Below, piece after piece: positions 35,201 to 43,764 of a stretch of 64,000 nt of DNA. A program made the translations under genes and the position numbers. The stretch lies in assembly GCF_049959315.1 (NCBI RefSeq), contig NZ_CP188201.1; one strand, written 5' to 3'. Positions within the stretch are counted from its first letter, which is position 1. Each line of letters starts with the position of its first letter. The DNA is from Serratia proteamaculans_D (GTDB taxonomy: Bacteria > Pseudomonadota > Gammaproteobacteria > Enterobacterales > Enterobacteriaceae). The notes below the pieces were generated by a model, which saw only the letters and a program-made list of their open reading frames with translations, ran no database searches and was not told the origin of the DNA.

Positions 35201-36661
35201 TTGAAACGCCTTAAAATAAACTACATTCTAATCGGTGTTGTTACCTTGCTTCTGGCGCTCGCCCTGTGGCCCAATATTACCTGGCGCGGCGGTCAGGGCG
35301 GGCAACTCGAAGAGATCAAATCGCGCGGAGAGTTGCGTATCAGTACGCTAAACTCGCCGTTAACCTATTTCACCACCAAGCAGGGGCCGAGCGGTCTCGA
35401 CTACGAGTTGGCGAAACGCTTTGCCAACTACCTGGGCGTGAAACTGGTGGTGATCCCGCACAAGAACATTAATGACCTGTTTGACGATCTGGACGATGAC
35501 GATGCCGACCTGTTGGCCGCCGGTCTGATCTACAATCAGGATCGCCTCAGCCGCGCGCGCACCGGCCCGGCCTATTATTCCGTTTCCCAGCAGTTGGTTT
35601 ATCGCCTGGGTACTGCCCGGCCGAAAACCTTTGCCGACATAAAAGGCAAACTGGCAGTGGCCTCCGGCTCGGCACACGTCAGCACCCTGAAACAGCTCAA
35701 GCAAAGTAAATTCCCGGATCTCAGTTGGGAAGCCTCCAGCGATCTCACTTCCAAAGAGCTGTTGGAACAGGTGGCTGACGGCAAGCTGGATTATACCCTC
35801 GGCGATTCCGTTACCATCGCGCTGCTGCAACGCATCCACCCGCAATTGGCCGTGGCGTTCGACGTCACCGACGAAGAACCGGTTACCTGGTACTTGAAAC
35901 GCGGCACCGATGACAGCCTGTATGCGGCCATGCTGGACTTCTACAGCCAGATGGTGGATGACGGCACCCTGGCGCGGCTGGAAGAGAAGTACCTCGGCCA
36001 CGTAGGCAGTTTCGATTACGTCGACACCAAGACCTTCCTGTCCGCTATCGATTCGGTACTGCCGACCTTCCGCTCACTGTTTGAAAAGTACGCCAGCGAG
36101 ATCGACTGGAAGCTGTTGGCGGCCATTGCCTATCAGGAATCACACTGGAATCCGCAGGCAACCTCACCAACCGGCGTGCGTGGCCTGATGATGCTGACAC
36201 GAGCCACTGCCGACGGTCTGGGGGTTAACGATCGTCTCGACCCTGAAGAAAGCATTCAGGGCGGTGCCCTCTACCTGCAAAGGCTGATGGCCAAGGTGCC
36301 CGACAGCGTGCCGGAAGATGAGCGTATCTGGTTCTCACTGGCGGCCTACAACATGGGCTGGGGCCATATGCTCGATGCCCGTAAACTGACCAAAATGCAA
36401 AAAGGTAATCCGGACAGCTGGGTCGACGTCAAACAACGCCTGCCGATGCTCAGCCAGAAACGCTACTACCCGCAATTAACCTACGGCTATGCGCGTGGGC
36501 GCGAAGCCTATAACTACGTGGAAAACATTCGCCGCTATCAGGTCAGTTTGGTGGGTTACTTGCTGGAAAAAGAGAGAAAGGCGGCACAGGAAGCGGCCGA
36601 GCAGGCCGAACTGGGGAAAGGTTATCCGGCCGTGACGCCGGAACTGGCTCTGAATTTCTGA
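35201..36661 (+). CDS. mltF: Membrane-bound lytic murein transglycosylase MltF
   Basis: Cleaves peptidoglycan glycan strands with formation of 1,6-anhydromuramic ends. I choose the TTG at 35201, which gives MKRLKINYILIG and matches the E. coli MltF start. A GTG at 35180 would add seven residues. 486 residues (E. coli 518). An N-terminal hydrophobic anchor is followed by a solute-binding-like regulatory domain (about 40–265). The C-terminal SLT domain carries the catalytic glutamate in AYQESHWNPQATSPTGVRG and the AAYNMGWGH motif. Neither start has a good ribosome site. Confidence 0.93.
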   Translation: MKRLKINYILIGVVTLLLALALWPNITWRGGQGGQLEEIKSRGELRISTLNSPLTYFTTKQGPSGLDYELAKRFANYLGVKLVVIPHKNINDLFDDLDDDDADLLAAGLIYNQDRLSRARTGPAYYSVSQQLVYRLGTARPKTFADIKGKLAVASGSAHVSTLKQLKQSKFPDLSWEASSDLTSKELLEQVADGKLDYTLGDSVTIALLQRIHPQLAVAFDVTDEEPVTWYLKRGTDDSLYAAMLDFYSQMVDDGTLARLEEKYLGHVGSFDYVDTKTFLSAIDSVLPTFRSLFEKYASEIDWKLLAAIAYQESHWNPQATSPTGVRGLMMLTRATADGLGVNDRLDPEESIQGGALYLQRLMAKVPDSVPEDERIWFSLAAYNMGWGHMLDARKLTKMQKGNPDSWVDVKQRLPMLSQKRYYPQLTYGYARGREAYNYVENIRRYQVSLVGYLLEKERKAAQEAAEQAELGKGYPAVTPELALNF

Positions 36662-37174
36662 TTATTCCGGCTTGTTATCCACATCGCTGCGCTGCGCTTG
36701 TTTCAACGCCTTTTGCTGCTCACGACGCATACGGAAAAAGTTGCTCAGCGTAGCGGCGCACTCCTCGGCCAGCACGCCGGACAGGATCTCCACCTGATGA
36801 TTCATGCCCGGGTGGCGCAAAATATCCACCAGCGATCCTGCCGCACCGGTTTTAACATCGGCCGCACCGTACACCAACCGACGAATACGGCTGTGCACCA
36901 TAGCGCCTGCACACATCACACAGGGTTCAAGGGTCACATACAGGGTAGCATTCAGCAGACGGTAGTTTTGTAGCACCGCCCCGCCCTGCCGTAACGCCAT
37001 GATCTCCGCATGCGCCGTCGGATCGTGGCGGCCAATCGGCCGGTTCCAGCCTTCGCCAATCACCTGATTATCCAGTACCAGCAGTGCCCCTACCGGCACT
37101 TCACCCTCTTCCTGCGCACGCAGGGCCAACCGCAATGCCTGACGCATCCAGTATTCATCGTTATATTCAGTCAT
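36662..37174 (-). CDS. tadA: tRNA-specific adenosine deaminase TadA
   Basis: Makes inosine at wobble position 34 of tRNA-Arg(ACG). Essential in E. coli. 170 residues from the ATG at 37174 (MTEYNDEYWMRQAL), with GAGGAATG upstream. An in-frame ATG at 37207 is less likely. Zinc/catalytic motifs are HAEIMALR and PCVMCAGAM. The stop codon is directly adjacent to that of mltF, tail to tail. Confidence 0.97.
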   Translation of the reverse strand: MTEYNDEYWMRQALRLALRAQEEGEVPVGALLVLDNQVIGEGWNRPIGRHDPTAHAEIMALRQGGAVLQNYRLLNATLYVTLEPCVMCAGAMVHSRIRRLVYGAADVKTGAAGSLVDILRHPGMNHQVEILSGVLAEECAATLSNFFRMRREQQKALKQAQRSDVDNKPE

Positions 37175-37284
37175 TGCATCATTCCTCGTGCACTTTGCGG
37201 CGGGCATTATACACAGTACCCCCCTTTTGTCGCAGCCACTCGACTATACTGGCCGAATAACAGTGTTTTTCAGGGACAGGAAAC

Positions 37285-38337
37285 ATGAAATTCAGCAAAA
37301 AGAATGCCGTCGTGGTGCGTAAGGCGCTGGACGGTTGGGTCGGTGAAGGGGCATTAACCGCAAAACAGCAGCAACAGCTGCTGCAACATGTCGAAGTGCA
37401 GCCCTTCGACTGGCGACGACTGGCACGTTATGCGTTTCTCGCCGCGCTGGCTTCGCTGGTGATTGCCATCAGTAGTCTGTTCGCCGACAGCGAGCTGCTT
37501 TACCGCTTGAGCGAACTGTTCCGCTTCGATGCCCCGGTGCGCATGACTATCGCTGCCGTGGTAGCCGCACTTTGCTATGTCTGGGCGCTGCGCCGCCGTC
37601 GGCGCCATCCGGAAAAACGCTACGGCAATGAGGCAGCGCTGTTCGTTGCCGTGCTGTTTACCGCCTGTGCCCTGTGGCAGATGGGCGTCTGGCTGGATAA
37701 CGGTAGCGGCCGGGTTTCACTGCTGCTGATATTCGCCGCCCTATTGTATGGCGTGATTGGCTGGTTCAGCCGCTCCGGGCTGGTGTGGTGGTTTGCCCTG
37801 CTGTCACTCGGCAACGCCTTCGGCGCCGAAACCGGTTATATGTCCGGCTGGGGAGCTTATTGGCTGGGCATGAGCTTCCCGATGCGCTTTATCGCCTTCG
37901 GGGTGGTACTGATCGCCGCGGCCTTGCTGTTACGACCGCTGCTCGCCAGCCGCGGGCTGGAACGAGTTTCCCTGGCTATGGGCTTGTTGTATCTGTTTAT
38001 TGCTCTGTGGTTGCTGTCAATCTTTGGCAATTATGGTGACCTCGACAGCTGGTACAACGCTCGTCAGATAGAACTGTTCCACTGGAGCCTGTTGTTCGGC
38101 CTGGTCGCCGTCGGCTGCATTTGGCTGGGGCTAAAACGTGACGACGGCATGCTGCGCGGGTTCGGCCTGACTTTCCTTGGCATTAACCTCTATACCCGCT
38201 TTTTCGAGTTTTTCTGGGGCGCGATGCCAAAGGCGATTTTCTTTGTGCTGCTCGGCCTGAGCCTGTGGGCATTAGGCCACTACGCTGAAAAAATATGGCA
38301 ACTGGGCCGCAAACCGCACGACCTGACCGATGATTAA
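37285..38337 (+). CDS. DUF2157-type polytopic membrane protein, function unknown
   Basis: 350 residues. A soluble N-terminus of about 45 residues (LTAKQQQQLLQHVEVQPFDW, typical of DUF2157) is followed by roughly ten hydrophobic segments. There is a basic RRRRRH loop near residue 112. The start ATG is preceded by AGGGACAGGAAAC. It is not part of the E. coli backbone at this position and has no operon partner. No catalytic motif is apparent, so I assign no function. Confidence 0.75.
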   Translation: MKFSKKNAVVVRKALDGWVGEGALTAKQQQQLLQHVEVQPFDWRRLARYAFLAALASLVIAISSLFADSELLYRLSELFRFDAPVRMTIAAVVAALCYVWALRRRRRHPEKRYGNEAALFVAVLFTACALWQMGVWLDNGSGRVSLLLIFAALLYGVIGWFSRSGLVWWFALLSLGNAFGAETGYMSGWGAYWLGMSFPMRFIAFGVVLIAAALLLRPLLASRGLERVSLAMGLLYLFIALWLLSIFGNYGDLDSWYNARQIELFHWSLLFGLVAVGCIWLGLKRDDGMLRGFGLTFLGINLYTRFFEFFWGAMPKAIFFVLLGLSLWALGHYAEKIWQLGRKPHDLTDD

Positions 38338-38484
38338 CATCAGGCCACTTCCGCTGCGTAGCTAACGACAGGGTGGTTTAAAAGACAGCGGGTATAGCGC
38401 GAAATTGCGATAGATCATAAACGCTTAATAATTAGCGGAGTAATGTTTGAGGCAAGCAATAAAGCTTTTATCAAGGAGTGAGTT

Positions 38485-39636
38485 ATGGCTGCCTCAACTT
38501 TCTTTATCCCTTCCGTCAATATGATCGGTTCCGGCTGTCTGAACGAAGCGGCAAACACCATGAAGCAACAAGGATTGCGCCACGCATTGATCGTGACCGA
38601 CAAAGTGCTGAATAACATTGGCGTGGTCGCTCAGGTTCAACAGTTACTTGCCGCACAACAGATTGAAAGCTGCGTTTATGACGGCACCCACCCTAACCCA
38701 ACTACCCTTAACGTGAAGCAGGGTCTGGCCCTGCTGCAAGAACACCGCTGTGATTGCGTAGTTTCTCTTGGCGGCGGCTCGCCACACGACTGCGCCAAAG
38801 GTATCGCGCTGGTCGCGACCAACGGCGGAGAGATCAAGGATTATGAAGGTGTCGATCGCTCTGCCAAACCGCAGTTGCCGATGATTGCCATCAACACCAC
38901 CGCCGGCACCGCGTCCGAAATGACCCGTTTTTGCATCATTACCGACGAAGCACGCCACATCAAAATGGCGATTGTCGATAAACACGTCACCCCAATCCTG
39001 TCGGTCAACGATCCGCACCTGATGGCCGGCATGCCAAAAGGACTGACCGCCGCTACCGGGATGGATGCATTAACCCACGCGATTGAAGCCTACGTTTCCA
39101 GCGCCGCCAACCCGATTACCGACGCCTGCGCGCTGAAAGCCGTCACCATGATCGCCGAATCGCTGCGCGACGCGGTCGCCGACGGCAGCAATATGCAAGC
39201 GCGTGAAAATATGGCCTACGCCCAGTTCCTGGCCGGAATGGCCTTCAACAATGCATCTCTCGGTTATGTACACGCCATGGCGCACCAACTCGGCGGTTTC
39301 TACGATTTGCCGCATGGGGTATGTAATGCGGTGCTGCTGCCACACGTGCAGGAGTTCAACGCCCGGGTTTGTGCACCACGGTTGAAAGACATCGCCGTCG
39401 CCATGGGGCTGGAGGTGAAGCACCTTAACGACCCACAGGGCGCTGCTGCCTGTATCGCCGCCATTCGTTTGCTGGCAAAAGACGTCGGCATCCCGGCTGG
39501 GCTACTCGATTTAAAAGTGAAAGAACAGGATTTCGATACGCTGGCGGCCAATGCGCTGAAAGACGCCTGTGGCTTCACCAACCCGATACAAGCCACCCAC
39601 GAACAGATTGTCGCCATCTTCCGCGCGGCAATGTAA
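38485..39636 (+). CDS. yiaY: Iron-containing alcohol dehydrogenase, YiaY-like
   Basis: 383 residues, group III Fe-dependent NAD(P) alcohol dehydrogenase. The nucleotide motif is GGGSPHDCAKG. The metal-binding region includes MDALTHAIEAYVS, ALAHQ-like HAMAHQLGG and LPHGVCNAVLLPHV. It closely resembles E. coli YiaY and Zymomonas AdhB. The natural substrate is uncertain: ethanol-type alcohols are likely, and threonine has been proposed for YiaY. A strong AAGGAGTGAGTT precedes the ATG. It stands alone, closed by a terminator. Confidence 0.9.
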   Translation: MAASTFFIPSVNMIGSGCLNEAANTMKQQGLRHALIVTDKVLNNIGVVAQVQQLLAAQQIESCVYDGTHPNPTTLNVKQGLALLQEHRCDCVVSLGGGSPHDCAKGIALVATNGGEIKDYEGVDRSAKPQLPMIAINTTAGTASEMTRFCIITDEARHIKMAIVDKHVTPILSVNDPHLMAGMPKGLTAATGMDALTHAIEAYVSSAANPITDACALKAVTMIAESLRDAVADGSNMQARENMAYAQFLAGMAFNNASLGYVHAMAHQLGGFYDLPHGVCNAVLLPHVQEFNARVCAPRLKDIAVAMGLEVKHLNDPQGAAACIAAIRLLAKDVGIPAGLLDLKVKEQDFDTLAANALKDACGFTNPIQATHEQIVAIFRAAM

Positions 39637-39651
39637 GCCTGCAAAAACAAC

Positions 39652-39673
39652 AAAGGGCGGATATCCGCCCTTT
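39652..39673. terminator. Bidirectional terminator between yiaY and pgpC
   Basis: AAAGGGCGGA TA TCCGCCCTTT is a perfect inverted repeat. The minus strand continues GTTGTTTTTG and the plus strand AGTTATT. It serves the convergent pgpC and yiaY genes. Confidence 0.85.
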
Positions 39674-39675
39674 AG

Positions 39676-40332
39676 TTATTCCAACTGCTGCAACTCACCC
39701 TGCTTACTGACCCGCCAGCGGTGCTCGCAGAAATACAGCAAAGGGTTATCCTGCTTGCTGTCACTGTAGCCACTGTATAGCTTGAGCGGCGCACCGAGGC
39801 GCTGTTCCAACTCAGTCACCTTCTGAACCCCCAGGCAACGCAGAGCCAGCACCCAACCGCCGTAACGCCGTACAATACGGCTACCTACCAGGTGGACCTG
39901 CGGCAGAAAAGCAGAGTCCTGATACACCTGTTCCACCAGACGCTCCGGCGAACCGGTGATCAGCCATACCTGCGCATCATGCGCTTCGAGGTACTGACGC
40001 AGACGCATTTGCACCACCGGGAAGGCGGTCACCTTATCGCGGAAATAGCTGACAAAGCGCTGCTCCAGCGCCTTTAAGCGGGCCTCCGAGCGACCAAAGG
40101 TAATCGACCATAGCAGCACGCTCATCGGCCAGCGGGCGGCACGCCCCATCACCAATAGCGTCAGCCCGACCACTGGCAACAACGGCACCACCAGCAACAG
40201 ATTCAATGGCAGATGGCGCAACAAGAAACGCAAGAAACTGCCAAACATGTCTTCCTGATGCAGCGTGCCGTCCAGATCAAAGAACACCACACGGCGGCCT
40301 TCCGCGGCCTGTTGGCTCTGTTTCTCGCTCAA
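39676..40332 (-). CDS. pgpC: Phosphatidylglycerophosphatase C
   Basis: HAD-family phosphatase that dephosphorylates phosphatidylglycerol phosphate, formerly YfhB. 218 residues. The HAD nucleophile motif is VFFDLDGTLHQEDMFGSF and the C-terminal motif YSGYSDSKQDNPLL. A membrane segment lies at about 40–60. The start is TTG at 40332. GAGGAG is placed six bases before it, lying inside the last codons of murP, so it appears to be translated as the third gene of a murQ–murP–pgpC unit. Confidence 0.93.
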   Translation of the reverse strand: MSEKQSQQAAEGRRVVFFDLDGTLHQEDMFGSFLRFLLRHLPLNLLLVVPLLPVVGLTLLVMGRAARWPMSVLLWSITFGRSEARLKALEQRFVSYFRDKVTAFPVVQMRLRQYLEAHDAQVWLITGSPERLVEQVYQDSAFLPQVHLVGSRIVRRYGGWVLALRCLGVQKVTELEQRLGAPLKLYSGYSDSKQDNPLLYFCEHRWRVSKQGELQQLE

Positions 40333-40335
40333 GCG

Positions 40336-41703
40336 CTACTCCTCAGGATCGTTGAATCCCATTATCCAGGTGAAAATAAATCCAGCGGCAATGGTAATCA
40401 CCAGCCCCGTCAGATACAACATCACCTTACCCGAGACAACGGTTAACGCCAAAGGTAAACCCGAGATACCAAAGGTGATCACCGTCGCCACCTTCCAGTA
40501 GCTGATCAGCGCCCCACCCACTGCGCCGCCGAGACAAGCGGCAATAAAGGGCCTGCCCAGCGGCAAGGTCACCCCGAAAATCAAGGGCTCGCCAATGCCG
40601 AGAATGCCGACCGGCAACGCCCCTTTTATTACCTTTTTCAGCCGTGCATTACGGGTTTTCATTAATACGGCCAGCGCAGCCCCGACCTGACCGACGCCCG
40701 CCATCGCCAAAATCGGCAACAGTGGGTTGGAACCGTGTGCCTGCACCAGTTCGACGTGGATCGGCACCAGCCCCTGATGTAAACCGGACAACACCAACGG
40801 CAGGAACAGCCCGGACAGCACTGCGCCCACCAGCAGGCCCCCTTTGTCGATCGCCAGGTTAGCACCGTGGGCGATAGCATCAGAAATATAGCCGCCCAGC
40901 GGCTGCAGGATCACAATCGCCAACGATGCGGTCACCAGGGTGGTGATCAGCGGATTGAGGATCAGCTCAATCGACTCCGGCAGCCAATTACGCAGGCGCT
41001 TTTCAACCCAGCACATCAACGCCACCACCAGCAGCACCGCAATCACCCCACCGCGCCCAGGCTGCAATGCCTCACCGAACAAAGTGATTTGCGCCAACGC
41101 CGGGCTGGAGAGAATACCGGCCATAACGCCGCCCATAGCCTGAGAACCGCCAAACACCCTGGCGGCGTTAACCCCGACCAGAATATTCATGATGGCGAAC
41201 ACCGCGCTGCCAAAAATCGCCAGCAGCCCCAGCACGTTGGGATAATTTAGCGCCAGTTCGCCGGCAATATCCGGCCGTTTCAGCAGGTTGATGATGCCGG
41301 TAATCAGGCCGGAGGCGATGAACGCCGGTATCAACGGAATAAAGACATCGGCCAGCTTTTTCAGCGCGCCGCTCATTGGCGCAGCATACTTTTGTTTGGC
41401 TTGTGCCTTGTTACGGGCGACATCATCTCCACTGGCCACGGCAGCCGGTGCGCCGGTGAGCAGTGAACGCATGGCATCGACCACCTTGGCGGCGGCCCCT
41501 GGGCCGACGATAAACTGGTGTTGTTCACCCTGTTTGATATAGCCCTTAACACCCGGTAACTGCTTGAGCGCCGCCAGGTCAAGGCGTTGCTCGTCGTTAA
41601 CCTCGACACGGACTCGTGTCATGCAGTTTTCCAGCCGCAGGATATTCCCCTCACCGCCAATACCCGCCAGAATCTGTGTCGCCAGTGCCGTTGTCTTGTC
41701 CAT
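40336..41703 (-). CDS. murP: PTS N-acetylmuramic acid transporter MurP, IIBC
   Basis: 455-residue permease that imports and phosphorylates N-acetylmuramic acid. The EIIB domain (about 1–85) has its phospho-cysteine in RLENCMTRVRV. After a linker, the EIIC domain has about ten membrane segments, with the family signature GILGIGEPLIFG. It lacks an EIIA domain, as in E. coli, and would use the glucose EIIA (Crr). The product, MurNAc 6-phosphate, is the substrate of MurQ, encoded 18 bp upstream. Confidence 0.94.
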   Translation of the reverse strand: MDKTTALATQILAGIGGEGNILRLENCMTRVRVEVNDEQRLDLAALKQLPGVKGYIKQGEQHQFIVGPGAAAKVVDAMRSLLTGAPAAVASGDDVARNKAQAKQKYAAPMSGALKKLADVFIPLIPAFIASGLITGIINLLKRPDIAGELALNYPNVLGLLAIFGSAVFAIMNILVGVNAARVFGGSQAMGGVMAGILSSPALAQITLFGEALQPGRGGVIAVLLVVALMCWVEKRLRNWLPESIELILNPLITTLVTASLAIVILQPLGGYISDAIAHGANLAIDKGGLLVGAVLSGLFLPLVLSGLHQGLVPIHVELVQAHGSNPLLPILAMAGVGQVGAALAVLMKTRNARLKKVIKGALPVGILGIGEPLIFGVTLPLGRPFIAACLGGAVGGALISYWKVATVITFGISGLPLALTVVSGKVMLYLTGLVITIAAGFIFTWIMGFNDPEE

Positions 41704-41721
41704 CGCCCGCCCCAGTTGTGG

Positions 41722-42615
41722 TTAGCGCGTCAATGCCGCGCGCAAATAGCCGTCATGCTGTTGTAAGCGCTGCTGCGCCTCTTGTGCGTCGATACCGGCC
41801 AGAATCATCAGAATGGCCGGTTTGACTTCAAAACCGGTCTGCGTCAGCGCCGCTTCGGCCTGACTGCGCTCGGCACCGGTGGCTTCCACCACGATGCGGC
41901 AGGCGCGATCCACCAGTTTTACGTTGGTGGCCTTCACGTCCACCATCAGGTTTTCATAAACTTTACCCAGTTTGACCATCGCCCCGGTCGACAGCATGTT
42001 CAGCACCAGTTTCTGCGCAGTGCCGGACTTCAAACGCGTCGAACCGGTCAGTGCTTCCGGCCCCACCACCGGTGAAATCGCCACCTGCGCCTCATGGGCG
42101 ATCGGCGAATCCGGGTTACAGGAAATCGCCGCCGTCGGGCAGCCCAATTGGCGTGCATAGCGCAGTGCACCTATCACATAAGGTGTGCGCCCAGATGCTG
42201 CCAGTCCTACCACCATGTCGGTGGCGGTCAAATCCAGCGCGACGAGGTCTGCCTCGCCCAGCGCCGCATCATCCTCCGCACCTTCCACCGCTTTGAGCAG
42301 CGCGCCCGGGCCACCGGCAATCAACCCGATCACCATGCCATGCGGCACGCCAAAGGTCGGTGGACATTCGGAGGCATCCAACACCCCAAGGCGGCCGCTG
42401 GTGCCGGCACCCAGATAAATCAACCGCCCACCGGCCTTCAACGCCGCGGCCGCCAGATCCACCGCTTGTGCGATGGCCGGCAACACTTTTTCAATCGCTT
42501 CCGGTACTTTACGGTCTTCCTGGTTAAAGCAGCTCACCATCTCCAGCGTCGACATCTCGTCGAGCCCCATGGTGGCCGGATTGCGGGTTTCGGATACTAA
42601 TGCGCCCAAGTTCAT
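41722..42615 (-). CDS. murQ: N-acetylmuramic acid 6-phosphate etherase MurQ
   Basis: Cleaves the lactyl ether of MurNAc 6-phosphate to give GlcNAc 6-phosphate and D-lactate, in cell-wall recycling. 297 residues (E. coli 298), with a SIS fold. Motifs include YLGAGTSGRLGVLDASECPPTF-like phosphosugar binding near residue 70 and EVDLVALDL-like central strands. The family signature SGRTPYVIGAL is clear. It is the first gene of the operon, divergent from murR. Confidence 0.97.
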   Translation of the reverse strand: MNLGALVSETRNPATMGLDEMSTLEMVSCFNQEDRKVPEAIEKVLPAIAQAVDLAAAALKAGGRLIYLGAGTSGRLGVLDASECPPTFGVPHGMVIGLIAGGPGALLKAVEGAEDDAALGEADLVALDLTATDMVVGLAASGRTPYVIGALRYARQLGCPTAAISCNPDSPIAHEAQVAISPVVGPEALTGSTRLKSGTAQKLVLNMLSTGAMVKLGKVYENLMVDVKATNVKLVDRACRIVVEATGAERSQAEAALTQTGFEVKPAILMILAGIDAQEAQQRLQQHDGYLRAALTR

Positions 42616-42626
42616 TTTTTCACCTT

Positions 42627-42641
42627 TGAATTTTTAATTCA
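42627..42641. promoter_or_regulatory. Candidate MurR operator 1
   Basis: TGAATT TTT AATTCA, a perfect 6 bp inverted repeat with a 3-base centre. It lies 12 bases before the murQ start codon. Confidence 0.55.
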
Positions 42642-42658
42642 CAAATTAAAATCATTAT

Positions 42659-42675
42659 TTGAATATTTTATTCAA
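42659..42675. promoter_or_regulatory. Candidate MurR operator 2
   Basis: TTGAATA TTT TATTCAA, a perfect 7 bp inverted repeat with the same TTT centre and the shared core TGAATwTTTwATTCA. Its centre is 33 bases from that of operator 1, three helical turns. It lies between murQ and murR. Confidence 0.6.
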
Positions 42676-42783
42676 CAAAGCGAGCGCTTTTTGCTATTTT
42701 AGAGACTGGCTCACAAAAAATTTTCACAGCGCGTTTTCGCCATCGCCGTGGCAGAATGGCGTCTGGTTTCCAGGGAATTATCA

Positions 42784-43632
42784 ATGAGTACCCTTCTTCG
42801 TATTCGTCAGATGTATCCAACGCTGGCTCAAAATGACCGCAAGCTGGCGGACTTTCTGCTGCATAACGCCGAACAGGCGCGCCATCTCAGCTCGCAAAAG
42901 CTGGCCCAACTGGCTGGCATCAGTCAGTCGAGCGTGGTGAAGTTTGCTCAGAAGATGGGTTACAAAGGCTTCCCGGCACTAAAACTGGCGCTGAGCGAAA
43001 CCCTTGCCCAACCGCAAGCAGAGCCTGTAGTCACGGTACATAACCAGATCCTCAGCAGTGATGCCTTGAAAACCGTTGGTGAAAAACTGTTGGTTGAAAA
43101 GCAGGCAGCGCTGCGCGCCACGCTGGACATCAATAGTGAGGAACGCCTGCATCAGGCTCTGGAAATGTTACGTCAGGCACGAAGGGTTATTTTGCTGGGG
43201 ATTGGGGCTTCCGGCCTGGTTGCCAAAGACTTCTCCTATAAGTTACTTAAAATTGGCGTGATGGCAGTAGCCGAGCAGGATATGCACGTCCAGTTGGCAA
43301 CGGTTCAGGCGCTGGACAAGCGGGATTTGCTGTTGGCAATTTCATTTAGCGGCGAACGACGGGAAATCAACCTGGCAGCGGAAGAAGCCCGCCTGGCCGG
43401 CGCTAAAGTGCTGGCGCTGACCAGCTTCTCACCGAACGGCCTGCAGCAACGTGCCGACCACTGCTTATATACCATCGCCGAAGAACCCAATACCCGCAGC
43501 GCGGCTATCTCTTCCAGCACCGCTCAATATGCCCTCACCGATCTGCTGTTTATGGCCTTAATTCAGCACGATCTTGATCACGCCCGCGATCGAATAAAAC
43601 ACAGCGAACAGTTAGTGAAAAAACTCATCTGA
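42784..43632 (+). CDS. murR: RpiR-family regulator MurR
   Basis: 282 residues. The N-terminal helix-turn-helix (about 1–77, LAQLAGISQSSVVKFAQKMGYKGF) is followed by a SIS phosphosugar-binding domain (about 125–260, ILLGIGASGLVAKDFSYKL). I start it at the ATG at 42784 (MSTLLRIRQMY), with AGGGAA upstream. In E. coli MurR represses murQP and responds to MurNAc 6-phosphate. The divergent position here supports the same role. Confidence 0.93.
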   Translation: MSTLLRIRQMYPTLAQNDRKLADFLLHNAEQARHLSSQKLAQLAGISQSSVVKFAQKMGYKGFPALKLALSETLAQPQAEPVVTVHNQILSSDALKTVGEKLLVEKQAALRATLDINSEERLHQALEMLRQARRVILLGIGASGLVAKDFSYKLLKIGVMAVAEQDMHVQLATVQALDKRDLLLAISFSGERREINLAAEEARLAGAKVLALTSFSPNGLQQRADHCLYTIAEEPNTRSAAISSSTAQYALTDLLFMALIQHDLDHARDRIKHSEQLVKKLI

Positions 43633-43764
43633 GTCGTATAATGCCCATGCCACAAACACCAGAATATATAGAGCACATCTAAAAATAGAGTGTGTGGTTT
43701 TATTGTTCAAATTCAGAAGAGGTTTGAACAGGCATGGACAGCAATAACTTTATAATAGAGCATT

